Source: CAZCBN01 sp964496975 (GTDB lineage: Bacteria; Planctomycetota; Phycisphaerae; Phycisphaerales; UBA1924). Taken from it: a stretch of 29,138 nucleotides of DNA. The notes under the pieces are model-generated. The model was given only the letters and a program-made list of their open reading frames with translations, did not search any database and was not told the DNA's origin. The DNA lies in contig CAZCBN010000033.1 of assembly GCA_964496975.1 (NCBI GenBank), positions 1-29,138 on the forward strand. Direction: 5' to 3'. This document shows, one piece after another, positions 10,885 to 18,493 of the stretch; the first letter of the stretch is position 1; every line of letters begins with the position of its first letter. Both the position numbers and the translations under genes were made by a program.

Positions 10885-11806
10885 CACCCGCCGTCCACTC
10901 GTGCAGTGCTCGCGTGGCATGACCTCGCCGCACGGCCCAGCGCCGTGCGCCCCATGCGTCGGGCTGCACTCCCTTGCAGCGCAGCAGTTCAACCGTCCAT
11001 GCGATGTCCACGCCGGCCCCGCCCCCGTCCGCCCGCCCGCGGGCGTCTTCAGGGGCACGCGGCGACACCCGCCAGCGCGTGCGCGCGGCCGACAACTCCC
11101 CAAGTTCCCAAGGCGGCCGGGCCAGCCACGCCGGCACGCCCCCAGCCGCCGCCGCCAGTTGCAGCCGCCGCGAGTCGGTCATGCTCAGCCCGCGCCCGTC
11201 CGCGACCACCGCGGCCACGCCCGGGCAACGCACCGCCTGCTCGACGGCCCACACCAGGTCGCTCGGGGCCGCGCGGCGGCGTGGGCGCGCACGGCGGGTG
11301 TCGGTCGGCGTGCGGTCGCCGGCCGCAACAACGCCGGCCTGAAGAAGGCCGGCCTCGACAAAGACAGATCGGTCCAGCAGGCCTCGGTCCACCTCGCCAG
11401 CCGCCGCGGGCCCGGCGTGCGTCGGCCAGACCAGCGCCTGCGGATGGGGCCAGCACGCCCGGCCGATCCACAGCACCAGACCCTGCGATCGCGTAAGGCC
11501 CTGCGATCGCATCAGGCCCTGCGATATTGCCGGGTGGTTGTCTGGCGCATCAGCGCTCGGCGTGCGCCCGTGGGCGAGCCAGGCCAAGACCGTCAACGGG
11601 GGCACCCAGACCGCCGGTGTGGCGTCCGCCGTGAACCACTCGTGCAGGCCGGGGGCCCAGGCTGGGGTGGCCCAATGGGTTTCCCGGCGGATCGGTCGAG
11701 AGGCCCCACATGGGTGGGCGAGCGGGCCGAGGTCATGGACCACGCCGTGCAGGGCGGCCAGGGCCCGGGTGAAGCGGGGGCTGTGAGGGAGCCCTGTGGA
11801 TTGCAT
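10835..11806 (-). CDS. imuA: ImuA, RecA-like component of the mutagenic translesion complex
   Basis: A 323-residue protein, first gene of the imuA-imuB-dnaE2 cassette. Recognisable ImuA/SulA-like blocks are VLWIGRACWPHPQALVWP (degenerate ATPase core), GLLDRSVFVEAG, APSDLVWAVEQAVRCPGVAAVVADGRGLSMTDSRRLQLAAAAGGVPAWL, and the C-terminal WTVELLRCKGVQPDAW segment. No intact Walker A (GxxxxGKS/T) is visible, which is usual for ImuA. It is longer than most ImuA proteins, partly because of an N-terminal region and a six-residue repeat (MRSQGL-type) encoded by an 18-nt tandem repeat. The ATG at 11806 follows a 22-bp palindrome by three bases, so there is no Shine-Dalgarno and the mRNA may be leaderless. 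The end overlaps imuB by 50 nt, so the two are translationally coupled. Confidence 0.9.
   Translation of the reverse strand: MQSTGLPHSPRFTRALAALHGVVHDLGPLAHPCGASRPIRRETHWATPAWAPGLHEWFTADATPAVWVPPLTVLAWLAHGRTPSADAPDNHPAISQGLMRSQGLTRSQGLVLWIGRACWPHPQALVWPTHAGPAAAGEVDRGLLDRSVFVEAGLLQAGVVAAGDRTPTDTRRARPRRRAAPSDLVWAVEQAVRCPGVAAVVADGRGLSMTDSRRLQLAAAAGGVPAWLARPPWELGELSAARTRWRVSPRAPEDARGRADGGGAGVDIAWTVELLRCKGVQPDAWGARRWAVRRGHATRALHEWTAGDVGVAADVADRVAAAS
11481..11534 (-). repeat. 18-nt tandem repeat inside imuA
   Basis: Two near-identical units (CCCTGCGATCGCGTAAGG at 11481 and CCCTGCGATCGCATCAGG at 11499) and a diverged third unit at 11517 encode repeated (M/T)RSQGL residues. The two good units each contain the octamer palindrome GCGATCGC. 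The frame is kept whatever the unit number. Confidence 0.9.
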
Positions 11807-11809
11807 TTT

Positions 11810-11831
11810 GATAGGGTAGTAAAACCCTATC
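11810..11831 (-). promoter_or_regulatory. 22-bp palindromic operator before imuA, likely damage-response (LexA-type) site
   Basis: GATAGGGT and ACCCTATC form perfect 8-bp arms around a 6-nt spacer, ending three bases before the imuA ATG. The palindrome overlaps the putative -10 element, so a bound protein would block transcription. Position before an imuA-imuB-dnaE2 cassette makes LexA or a functional substitute the likely ligand, but the sequence is not one of the LexA boxes I know, so the regulator is inferred. Confidence 0.65.
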
Positions 11832-11840
11832 GACAGTCAA
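11813..11840 (-). promoter_or_regulatory. Putative imuA promoter (TTGACT-16-TACCCT)
   Basis: On the minus strand a TTGACT -35 (11835-11840) and a TACCCT -10 (11813-11818) are separated by 16 nt, in a conspicuously AT-rich patch. Transcription would start almost at the ATG, giving a leaderless or near-leaderless mRNA. The -35 is good and the -10 is poor, as expected for a regulated promoter. Confidence 0.5.
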
Positions 11841-11901
11841 GAGATGGGGCCGATTTTGATAGTATTTTGTTTGGTGTCGGCCGGCGTATTCGGCGTGTGC
11901 G

Positions 11902-12690
11902 TCAGGGGCAGGGGGTGTCCAGAGCGGTAAGAAAATCAAAGAGGTCAAAGATGTCTGCTGCGATGGTGTCGCCGTTGTAGTCGAGCGGGGGCTCGAGGGT
12001 GTTGAGGAAGTCGAAGAGGTCAAAGAGGTCGCCCGGCGAACCGTCGAGGTTGAAGTCGGCGGGGCAGGGCGGGGCGAGGACGATGGTGGTGGTGGGGGCG
12101 TTCAGCGCGAGCTGGCCCGGGCCGGGGTTGGTGGAGAAGGTGAGGAGTCGGTCGCCCAGCGCGAGGACAACGTCGCCCACGAAGGCGTAGGTGAGAGTGC
12201 CGCCGCGAAGGGCGTCGAAGGTGATGTCGATGTGGAAGGTGAGGGCGATGAGGTCGTCCGCGGTGCCGGGGCCCGCGAGGCCGGCGACGGCTCCAACGCG
12301 CTGGATGCCGTCGGGGCCGATGGTGCCCGGTGCGGCGCCGACCGGGAGGAGCGGGGAGAGGGCGACATCGCGGAGCGTGACCTCGGGGCCGGCGGCGGTT
12401 CCGGCGGCGCGGATCTCGCCGGAAAAGCCGTAGATGCCGGGCATGCCGAAGAGGCCCGCGGCGGCGTCGGCAAGGTCGGCCTCCAGGCGCAGGTGCAGCG
12501 TGGCGGGGGCGCCGACGGCGACCACATCATCCGCGGGCTCGGTGACGATGCGGGCGATCGCGGCGGGGCCGGCGAGCTGGGCCGACGCGGTGGCGGGCGC
12601 AAGGAGCGCGACAAGCAGGCCGGCGGCGGCGAGACGGGGCCGGAGTTGGCGGGGCGGGGTGTTGCGCTGGTTGATGGTGGTGGGGTTCAT
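11902..12690 (-). CDS. Secreted cohesin-like protein with paired dockerin-like C-terminal module
   Basis: A 262-residue exported protein: a Sec signal ending in ATASA before QLAG, then a beta-rich domain of about 150 residues, then a C-terminal module of two repeats between two CP motifs. The repeats are PADFNLDGSPGDLFDLFDFL and DYNGDTIAADIFDLFDFL. They have Ca-binding-loop-like Asp/Asn spacing followed by a FDLFDFL helix, and match the end of the protein at 16496-18343. The middle domain (VVAVGAPATLHLRLEADL, then DDLIALTFHIDITF) resembles the opening strands of cohesin-like domains, which is only a suggestion. ATG overlaps the upstream gene's stop (ATGA). Third and last gene of a secreted-protein operon. 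Confidence 0.8.
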   Translation of the reverse strand: MNPTTINQRNTPPRQLRPRLAAAGLLVALLAPATASAQLAGPAAIARIVTEPADDVVAVGAPATLHLRLEADLADAAAGLFGMPGIYGFSGEIRAAGTAAGPEVTLRDVALSPLLPVGAAPGTIGPDGIQRVGAVAGLAGPGTADDLIALTFHIDITFDALRGGTLTYAFVGDVVLALGDRLLTFSTNPGPGQLALNAPTTTIVLAPPCPADFNLDGSPGDLFDLFDFLNTLEPPLDYNGDTIAADIFDLFDFLTALDTPCP

Positions 12691-13673
12691 GGCTGGGCCT
12701 CGTCGTAGCGGCGGAGGAAGCGGGTTTGGTCAAAGGCGTCGAGCACGCCGTCGTTGTTCTGGTCGAGGCGTCGGATGCGGGCGGCCTCGCCGCGCTGGGC
12801 CTGGGCGCTGGCGTCGATGTCGGCCTGGGTCCAGGCGTGGTTGAACCAGCGGAGGCCCGCGACCGCGGCGGCGAGGGGCTGGACGTCGGCCTCGGCGAGG
12901 CCCGGGGGGAGCGCGGCCTCGCCGGCGATGCCGCCGAGTTGGGCCTGGCCCGGGCCGGCGAAGTCGGCGAAGGGGGGCACGAGGGCGCCGGTGCCGTCGT
13001 CGCGGCGCGAGGCGACGAGCGCCGTGTCGATGAAGAGGTCGACGCCGCGGTTGGGCCCGCTGCGGTGGATGACAACGACGACGTGCCGCCAGCCGATGGG
13101 GAGGGCGCCATCGTCGGCCTGCACGCCGAAGCCGACGGGGGCGGCGGTGGGGGGGGCGGGGGCGCCGGGGGTGACCGGTGCCTCGGCGCTGATCCAGACG
13201 GCGGGTCGGGTGCCCTGGGCGTACAGCGTGACGCCGGCGCGGGGGGAGCCGGCCTCCAGCAGGATGCGCGTGCCCGTGGTGTCGTCGATGCGGAGCCAGA
13301 GCTCGATGGTGGCGTCGGCGGCGGGGTTGGCGTCGCAGGTTTCAAAGCGGGGGCCGTCGCCGAAGAAGGGCAGCACGTAGGCGAGGTCGATGCCGGGCAC
13401 GGCGGGGTCGGCGACGGCGATGGGCTCGCGCGGCTCGCCAAAGTTGAAGGCCGGCTCGATGGTGCTGGTGCCGGCGGAGGCGCTCCAGACCTCGTCGCCC
13501 GGCAGATCACGCGAGGCCCAGAAGGCGAGGCAGGGCTCGGCGGAGGCGGTGGACGCGGCGAACACGGCAAGGCCGGCGGAGACGGCGAACGCCGGCGCGG
13601 CGGCGGGGCGCGGCCGCGGGGCGAGGGCGGGGCGCGTGGTGTGCGTGGCGAGGGCGGTCACGGGGCGGCCCAT
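12687..13673 (-). CDS. Secreted LamG/concanavalin-like protein with single dockerin-like tail
   Basis: A 328-residue exported protein. The ATG at 13673 (MGRPVTAL...) overlaps the upstream stop by 16 nt; a GTG four codons later (13661) would make a GTGA overlap and is equally possible. A hydrophobic signal ends in ASTASA before EPCLAFW. The body has the LamG pattern: ATIELWLRIDDTTGTRILLEAG, then GWRHVVVVIHRSG and GVDLFIDTALV, with a closing AGLRWFNHAWTQADIDAS block. The last 25 residues, DQNNDGVLDAFDQTRFLRRY, form one Ca-loop-like dockerin half. It is paralogous to the gene upstream and overlaps the gene downstream by 4 nt. The glycan or protein ligand is unknown. Confidence 0.82.
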   Translation of the reverse strand: MGRPVTALATHTTRPALAPRPRPAAAPAFAVSAGLAVFAASTASAEPCLAFWASRDLPGDEVWSASAGTSTIEPAFNFGEPREPIAVADPAVPGIDLAYVLPFFGDGPRFETCDANPAADATIELWLRIDDTTGTRILLEAGSPRAGVTLYAQGTRPAVWISAEAPVTPGAPAPPTAAPVGFGVQADDGALPIGWRHVVVVIHRSGPNRGVDLFIDTALVASRRDDGTGALVPPFADFAGPGQAQLGGIAGEAALPPGLAEADVQPLAAAVAGLRWFNHAWTQADIDASAQAQRGEAARIRRLDQNNDGVLDAFDQTRFLRRYDEAQP

Positions 13674-14713
13674 TCGAAGAGGGTTTGGTAGAGGCGGATG
13701 TCGGCGGGGTCGGCGAGGCCGTCGGCGTTCAGATCGGCGCGTCGCGTGCGCGCGGGGCCGGTGGTGAGGGCGCGGTGGTTGGCGGCGACCTCGTCGGGGC
13801 GGAGGTCGAAGTCGTAGTAGCGGATGACGGCGACGCGGCCGGCGAAGGGCGCCTGCGTGCCCGACGCGTCGCGGAAGAGATCGGCGGGCAGTGCTTCGCC
13901 CGGGACAAAGGCGTCGGGCTCGCCGGCGGGCGCGGCGAAACGGCCGAGGCCCGTGGGGTTGTCGCTCGCCCAGCGCACGCCCAGGCCGGTGGGGATGGAG
14001 ACGGTGCGGACGGTGAGGCCGTCTACCGCGAAACGGACCTCGCCGGCGAACAGGTCGATCGCGACGGCGGCCTGGTGCCAGCCTGGGGTGAGGGGCTGGC
14101 GGTGCAGACTGGTGACGGCGCCGGCGGGGCCCGCGTCGATCGCGGTGACGAGGACGAGGTCGCCCGCGTCGATGAGGAAGGCGACGCCGGCGGGGCCGCC
14201 GCCGATCTCCAGCACGGCGTGAGAGGTGGGGGCGTCGATCGCGGCGCTGTCGGGCGCGAACCAGAGCTCGATGGTGGCGGACTGACCGACGGCCGCGGCG
14301 TCGGCCCAGGGCAGCGCGGTGGCCGTCGCGGCGGGGAAGGCGAAGGCGGCGGTGATGCCGGGGTGCGACGGGACGTCCACGGGCTGCGCGGCGAGCGGCG
14401 CGGTTTCGGGGGCGGGGGCGTCGAGCGTCCAGGGGCGGTTGAAGAGGCCGCGCTGCGGGCGCCAGGCTTGCTCGATGGGGGCGGCGTAGGCGGCGTCCCA
14501 GTTGGCGACGAGGCGGGCGCCGGGCACGTCGATCAGCACGCCCTCGCGGGTGGTGAGCTGGGCCGCGGCGGGGCGCGGAAGGAGGGAGGCGAGGAGGGCG
14601 GCGAGGGGGGCCGCAACAAGCACCGCGGCGGTGCGCGCCGCCGGTGGCGATGCAGGGGCCCGGGGTGGTTGGGGCCGAGTGTTGGGGGGCGTGCATGCCC
14701 GGTGGTGCGTCAT
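13658..14713 (-). CDS. Secreted LamG/concanavalin-like protein with single dockerin-like tail
   Basis: A 351-residue exported protein and first gene of the operon. The ATG at 14713 (MTHHRACT) is chosen because it places the hydrophobic signal (VLVAAPLAALLASLLPRPAAA before QLTT) at a normal distance; the frame is open to 14782. LamG-like blocks are SATIELWFAPDSAAI, HAVLEIGGGPAGVAFLI, GWHQAAVAIDLFAGEVRFAVDG, and the closing AVIRYYDFDLRPDEVAANH. The C-terminus DLNADGLADPADIRLYQTLF is a Ca-loop-like dockerin half, as in the next gene. The two LamG proteins probably arose by duplication, but they are well diverged. No catalytic residues are recognised, so binding or structural roles are more likely than hydrolysis. 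Confidence 0.82.
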   Translation of the reverse strand: MTHHRACTPPNTRPQPPRAPASPPAARTAAVLVAAPLAALLASLLPRPAAAQLTTREGVLIDVPGARLVANWDAAYAAPIEQAWRPQRGLFNRPWTLDAPAPETAPLAAQPVDVPSHPGITAAFAFPAATATALPWADAAAVGQSATIELWFAPDSAAIDAPTSHAVLEIGGGPAGVAFLIDAGDLVLVTAIDAGPAGAVTSLHRQPLTPGWHQAAVAIDLFAGEVRFAVDGLTVRTVSIPTGLGVRWASDNPTGLGRFAAPAGEPDAFVPGEALPADLFRDASGTQAPFAGRVAVIRYYDFDLRPDEVAANHRALTTGPARTRRADLNADGLADPADIRLYQTLFEWAAP

Positions 14714-15244
14714 GCGTGTCACACCCGCGCGTGGGCGCGGCCCCGATCCCCGGCCCGCGAGGGGCCTTGGGCTTGGTGACAACGCGGCCCCCGGCCGGCA
14801 CGGGCCGATGAGCCGCGGGCTCCCACAGCCCCGATGTCGGACGCGGGCACCGCCCCAGCGGCGAGGCCCGAGGCCGGCGCGATCGGCCCAGTCCGATCGT
14901 GGCGGCGCGCGTCGTGATCCGTGTCGGCCCGTGCGCCCGCGGGCGCGGTGGTGCGCGGGTGCGAGGGGCCTTGGCGCGGGGGTTGAACATCCCCCGTCCG
15001 GGGCGATGGTACCCCCTTATGCGGTGAGGTGAAAGCGAAAACGCGAGGAGTCGGCGGAGGCGGGTTGGGTCGTGTGGATGGGGTGGGGTGTGTCGCCAGA
15101 CTCACGTGTTCTTGACCAAACTTTCAACAAACACTGTTCGTCCCGGTCTTGCGGTGTGGGCGTGGGTGGAGATGCTGCTTTGTGGCGGCGTGGTGTCGCC
15201 TGATCGAGCGGCGGCCGGCCTGCGGCACGATGGGAGACGGTTCG
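14714..15244. other. Divergent intergenic region between LamG operon and pseudopilin gene
   Basis: About 530 nt without a credible gene. It must hold the promoters of the leftward LamG operon and the rightward pseudopilin. A short AT-rich patch (about 15108-15140) stands out; on the plus strand it has TTGACC at 15112, but 17 nt later only TGTTCG, which is a poor -10. The remainder is plain GC-rich DNA. Confidence 0.5.
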
Positions 15245-16339
15245 ATGGCACGGTGCACCGAGCGGCGGTCGTGCGGGCGGGTGGCGGCCGCGGGGTTCAC
15301 GCTGATCGAGTTGCTCGTGGTGATCGCGATCATCGCGTTGCTGATCGGGATCTTGCTGCCGTCGCTTTCGGGCGCGCGGAACCTGGCGCAGAAGGTGGTG
15401 TGCTCGAGCAACCTCGGGCAGCTCGGCGACGCGTCGCAGATGTTCGCGAACGACGACGACGGCCGGGTGCCGGGCAGCAACTGGACGAGCCCGAACCTGC
15501 GGCCCGGGTGGCTCTACGACTTCTCGTGGCAGGCGGCGACGCAGACGAGCGACAGCACGACGGAGTGGCGCGGGCGGCGGTGGCAGGCGACGGGGCAGCT
15601 CTGGCCTTATCTCGGCGGCGAGGGCGGGGCCAACCCGGAGTTTGTGAAGGCGTCGCGGGCGTTTCGGCCGGCGGCGGACCTTTCGGAGGCGGCGCAGCGG
15701 TTCCCGACCTTTACGTGGTCGCTGGACGAGGGGTCGTTCCGGCAGGTGTTTGCGCCGGGCGTGGCCGAGGTGTATCACTGCGCGGCGAGCCCGAAGCGCG
15801 ACGCGTACAAGAACGAGGCCGAGGTGCAGGCCGACCTGGCGAGCGGGGGCTCGCTCGGGATTGTGAGCTTCCCGCCGTACCCGTCGACATACAACGGCAC
15901 GAGCTACGTGATGAACGGCTCGGTGGACGGGTACACCGCGGGCTCCAACAAGCACCAGTTGCCGGTGCGGCTTTCGGACTACACGCGCGTGGGCATGATG
16001 CTGTGGGAGGCGGGCGACGGGCGGCAGAGCGAGGGCTTTGTCGGCACGAACGGCAATGTCCGGCCGCTGCCGGGCTCCAACCCCAACCTGGGCGAGGACT
16101 GGTCCAACGGCGGCAGCTACCCCGACGAGGGCCTCACGGTGCGGCACGGCGGCGAGGGGGCCAACATCGCGCTGACCGACGGCAGCGTCCGCTGGCTCAG
16201 CACGACGGAGTATCTCGCGGAGCTGTGCAAGCCCAACTCGCTCATCTGGAACAGCCCGCGCAGCCGGCTGGGCCACGACGAGAGCGTGCGCACGCGGGAG
16301 CAGTTTGACGCGTGGGTGGCCCAGGCCTGCGGCGGCTGA
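15245..16339 (+). CDS. Type II secretion/type IV pilin-like protein with prepilin leader (pseudopilin)
   Basis: A 364-residue protein. The ATG at 15245 is chosen because GGGAG lies 8 nt upstream and it gives a 17-residue leader ending at G17 before FTLIELLVVIAIIALLIGILLP; the frame is open to 15149 but that extension is Cys/Trp-rich and unlike a leader. The mature N-terminus has Phe+1 and Glu+5, as required for prepilin peptidase processing. The globular part includes SNLGQLGDASQMFANDDDGR, SYVMNGSVDG, MMLWEAGDGR, YPDEGLTVRHGGEGANIALTDGSVRWL. The last block is the H-x9-DG motif of planctomycete pilin-like families. Its paralogue at 1437-2333 shares these blocks at low identity. It probably assembles into, or is sorted by, a type II secretion-like apparatus encoded elsewhere. 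Confidence 0.9.
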   Translation: MARCTERRSCGRVAAAGFTLIELLVVIAIIALLIGILLPSLSGARNLAQKVVCSSNLGQLGDASQMFANDDDGRVPGSNWTSPNLRPGWLYDFSWQAATQTSDSTTEWRGRRWQATGQLWPYLGGEGGANPEFVKASRAFRPAADLSEAAQRFPTFTWSLDEGSFRQVFAPGVAEVYHCAASPKRDAYKNEAEVQADLASGGSLGIVSFPPYPSTYNGTSYVMNGSVDGYTAGSNKHQLPVRLSDYTRVGMMLWEAGDGRQSEGFVGTNGNVRPLPGSNPNLGEDWSNGGSYPDEGLTVRHGGEGANIALTDGSVRWLSTTEYLAELCKPNSLIWNSPRSRLGHDESVRTREQFDAWVAQACGG

Positions 16340-16385
16340 CCGCGGCCGCGGCGGGCTGTTGCGCGGAGAGGGCGAAGCGATCCCC

Positions 16386-16409
16386 GCCCCGGGCTGTGCG
16401 GCCCGGGGC
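16386..16409 (+). terminator. GC-rich hairpin after the pseudopilin gene
   Basis: GCCCCGGGC pairs perfectly with GCCCGGGGC around a 6-nt loop, 46 nt after the pseudopilin stop. No T run follows, so it may be a weak terminator, an attenuator or an mRNA 3'-end stabiliser. Confidence 0.4.
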
Positions 16410-16495
16410 GCGTCGGTGAGAGAGTCTGAGAACCGCGCCGGCCCATCGGCGCACGGACGAGGGGGGAGCCCGCGTCCGTGGAGGGAGATCTGTCC

Positions 16496-18343
16496 ATGCA
16501 CCAGTCCATGCCCCATTTCATGCCCCAGTTCATGCCCAAGTTCATGCACTCGGCCAAGCCCGGCCTGACGGCGTCCGTGTCCCTGCCCGTTGTGCTCGGC
16601 ACGCTGGCCCTGGCAGCCTCGGCCGGCGTGGCGCAGCCGATCAACTATGCCAACGGCCCCACGCCCATCGTGCCGCCGGCGGTGGACATTCTGGGCGAGC
16701 CCTTTCAGGGCCCCGGCGCGTGGCCCAACCGCGTGAGCGCGGCGCACTGGCGCATCAGCCACCAGACCACGCGGGCGCTGGAGCTCTCGCTGCTGGCGTT
16801 CGGCGACGGCCCGTGGTTCAACTACATCGACGCCCGCGTGAACGGCGGGCCGCTCCCGCAGACCACGGTCTTTGTGAACCACGGGGACAACGACCTGAAC
16901 CTCTCGCCGCGCGACCCGTCCGCGGTGGAGGCCTTCCCGGGCGTCTTCTGGGACGCCTTCCGCGAGCCCGCGGCCGCGGATACGCAGGCCCAGGCCGGCG
17001 GGCCCTTTGAGGGCGAGGGCAGCCTGTCTGTGACCAACGGGGGCATGCCCAACTACGCGTGGATGCCGAGCGCCTACCTCGGCACGATGCTGACGAGCGT
17101 CGCCGCGAACGGCACGGCCGAGCCGTACGCCTTCCTCGGTGGGGCGCTGCCCCCGCTGAAGGCGATCGCGCAGGCGAGCATCACCCGCGGCGGTGGCAGC
17201 GGGTACGACATGATCAGCGGCGAGTTCTCGTTCGACGGCGGCGGGCCCGGCGCGATCTTCGTCTCCACGAACTTTGCGATTCCGGCGCCCGCGCCCGAGA
17301 TCGCGATCGACCAGGCCACGGCGTGGTTCCCCTACGCCGAGGGGTGGTGCGGCGCGTGGTACGCCGCCAACCAGCCGACGGCGGCGTTTGAGTCGGAGGA
17401 TCTGAACGGCGACGGCGCGGCCGACATTTTCGCGGCGGCCCCGGGCCTGCCGGTGGAGTCGGCGTCGTGGACGACGTTCGAGCTGTCCGAGGGCCGGGTT
17501 GAGCTTCCGGGCAAGACGCCCGCCGACGGCATGCTCTTCATGTACAGCCCCGACAACAGCGAGACGTTCTTCGGCTCCACCGGCCAGATCGAGGCGAACG
17601 ACAGCGCGAAGAACATCGGCGTGATCCCCGATGCGACGGGCTGGAACTTCACGCTCCGCTACTCGACGGGCGTCGACGCCTCGGGCCTGGGCGACCGCCC
17701 GATCGCCGTGCCCCCGTCGGCCGCGCCGATCGACCGGGTGACGCGCAACGCGTTCGCGTTCAACTATGTGCCTTACGACGCGTGCAACCTCGTCGGCGGG
17801 CACATCAACGGGTCGAACGGCGCGACGATCCGCGGCGCGGGCCAGTACAGCGTGACGCGGCTGCAGGCGGGCGTGTACGCCATCAGCATCCCGGGCGAGA
17901 GCGGGGCGGCGGGCCGTGACCCGCAGGCCGCGACGGGCGTGCTGATGTTCCAGGTCGCCGATTCCATGCCGAGCAACCCGAGCCTGCCCGATCGCACGAT
18001 GATCGACTACTCGTACAACCCGGCCTTCCCCGGCGGCGGGGCGTTCATCGTGCAGGTGTTTGAGCTGGTGACGGCGGCGAACGCGCTGGGCTTCACGTAC
18101 AACGTGCGCGACACGGACTTCTACTTCATGTGGGTCGACTTCGAGAACCCCGTGCAGGCCGGCCCGTGCGACGACGCGTGCCCCGCCGACTTCAACGGCG
18201 ACACCACGCCGGGCGATATCTTTGACCTGTTCGACTTCCTGGCCGCGCTCGACGGCGGGCTGGACTTCAACGGGGACACCTCGCCGGCGGACATCTTTGA
18301 TCTGTTCGACTTCCTCGCCGTGCTCGACGCCGGCTGCCCTTGA
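16496..18343 (+). CDS. Large secreted protein with paired dockerin-like C-terminal module
   Basis: A 615-residue exported protein of unknown function. The ATG at 16496 follows GAGGGAGAT. The signal region opens with MHQSMPHFMPQFMPKFMHS, an unusual repeat with five in-frame ATGs, then a hydrophobic stretch ending in AGVAQ before PINYANG. The middle of about 500 residues has no catalytic motif I recognise; it includes a Ca-loop-like DLNGDGAADIF and several Gly-rich beta segments. The last 58 residues are PADFNGDTTPGDIFDLFDFL and DFNGDTSPADIFDLFDFL, closing with AGCP. These are paired dockerin-like repeats of the kind used by Phycisphaerales exported proteins, perhaps for surface attachment. The same module ends the protein at 11902-12690. 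Confidence 0.85.
   Translation: MHQSMPHFMPQFMPKFMHSAKPGLTASVSLPVVLGTLALAASAGVAQPINYANGPTPIVPPAVDILGEPFQGPGAWPNRVSAAHWRISHQTTRALELSLLAFGDGPWFNYIDARVNGGPLPQTTVFVNHGDNDLNLSPRDPSAVEAFPGVFWDAFREPAAADTQAQAGGPFEGEGSLSVTNGGMPNYAWMPSAYLGTMLTSVAANGTAEPYAFLGGALPPLKAIAQASITRGGGSGYDMISGEFSFDGGGPGAIFVSTNFAIPAPAPEIAIDQATAWFPYAEGWCGAWYAANQPTAAFESEDLNGDGAADIFAAAPGLPVESASWTTFELSEGRVELPGKTPADGMLFMYSPDNSETFFGSTGQIEANDSAKNIGVIPDATGWNFTLRYSTGVDASGLGDRPIAVPPSAAPIDRVTRNAFAFNYVPYDACNLVGGHINGSNGATIRGAGQYSVTRLQAGVYAISIPGESGAAGRDPQAATGVLMFQVADSMPSNPSLPDRTMIDYSYNPAFPGGGAFIVQVFELVTAANALGFTYNVRDTDFYFMWVDFENPVQAGPCDDACPADFNGDTTPGDIFDLFDFLAALDGGLDFNGDTSPADIFDLFDFLAVLDAGCP
16508..16543 (+). repeat. 12-nt tandem repeat at the start of the secreted protein gene
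   Basis: Three copies of ATGCCC(CAT/CAG/AAG)TTC directly follow the start and encode MP(H/Q/K)F. Each unit carries an in-frame ATG, so change in unit number would lengthen or shorten the basic part of the signal without changing the frame. Confidence 0.9.
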
Positions 18344-18493
18344 CGCGGGTCCGGGGTGATCGCGACCCCGCCGCGTTCAGACGTTGGCGGGGGCGCGGAA
18401 CATGACCAACGCCCGCTCGCGCCGCCCACCGCGGCGCGGGCGCTTCCAGGCCCCGCGTGGGGGGCCGGTTTCATTGACGCGTCGGAGCCCAGC

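Noticed and set aside
13674..14990. Upstream extension of the second LamG protein as one 767-residue protein
   Set aside because: The extension is Arg/Pro-rich low-complexity sequence in the wrong frame across the first LamG gene; the signal peptide begins at 13673.
15017..17803. Minus-strand open frame of over 900 codons opposite the pseudopilin and the large secreted protein
   Set aside because: Arg/Ala/Pro-rich shadow without motifs; both plus-strand genes have clear signals, ribosome sites and domains.
18408..18470. Two GC-rich inverted repeats before the PhoX-like gene (GCGCCGC/GCGGCGC and GGCCCC/GGGGCC)
   Set aside because: Short stems in extremely GC-rich DNA without a T run; they could be an attenuator or terminator but nothing distinguishes them from background.
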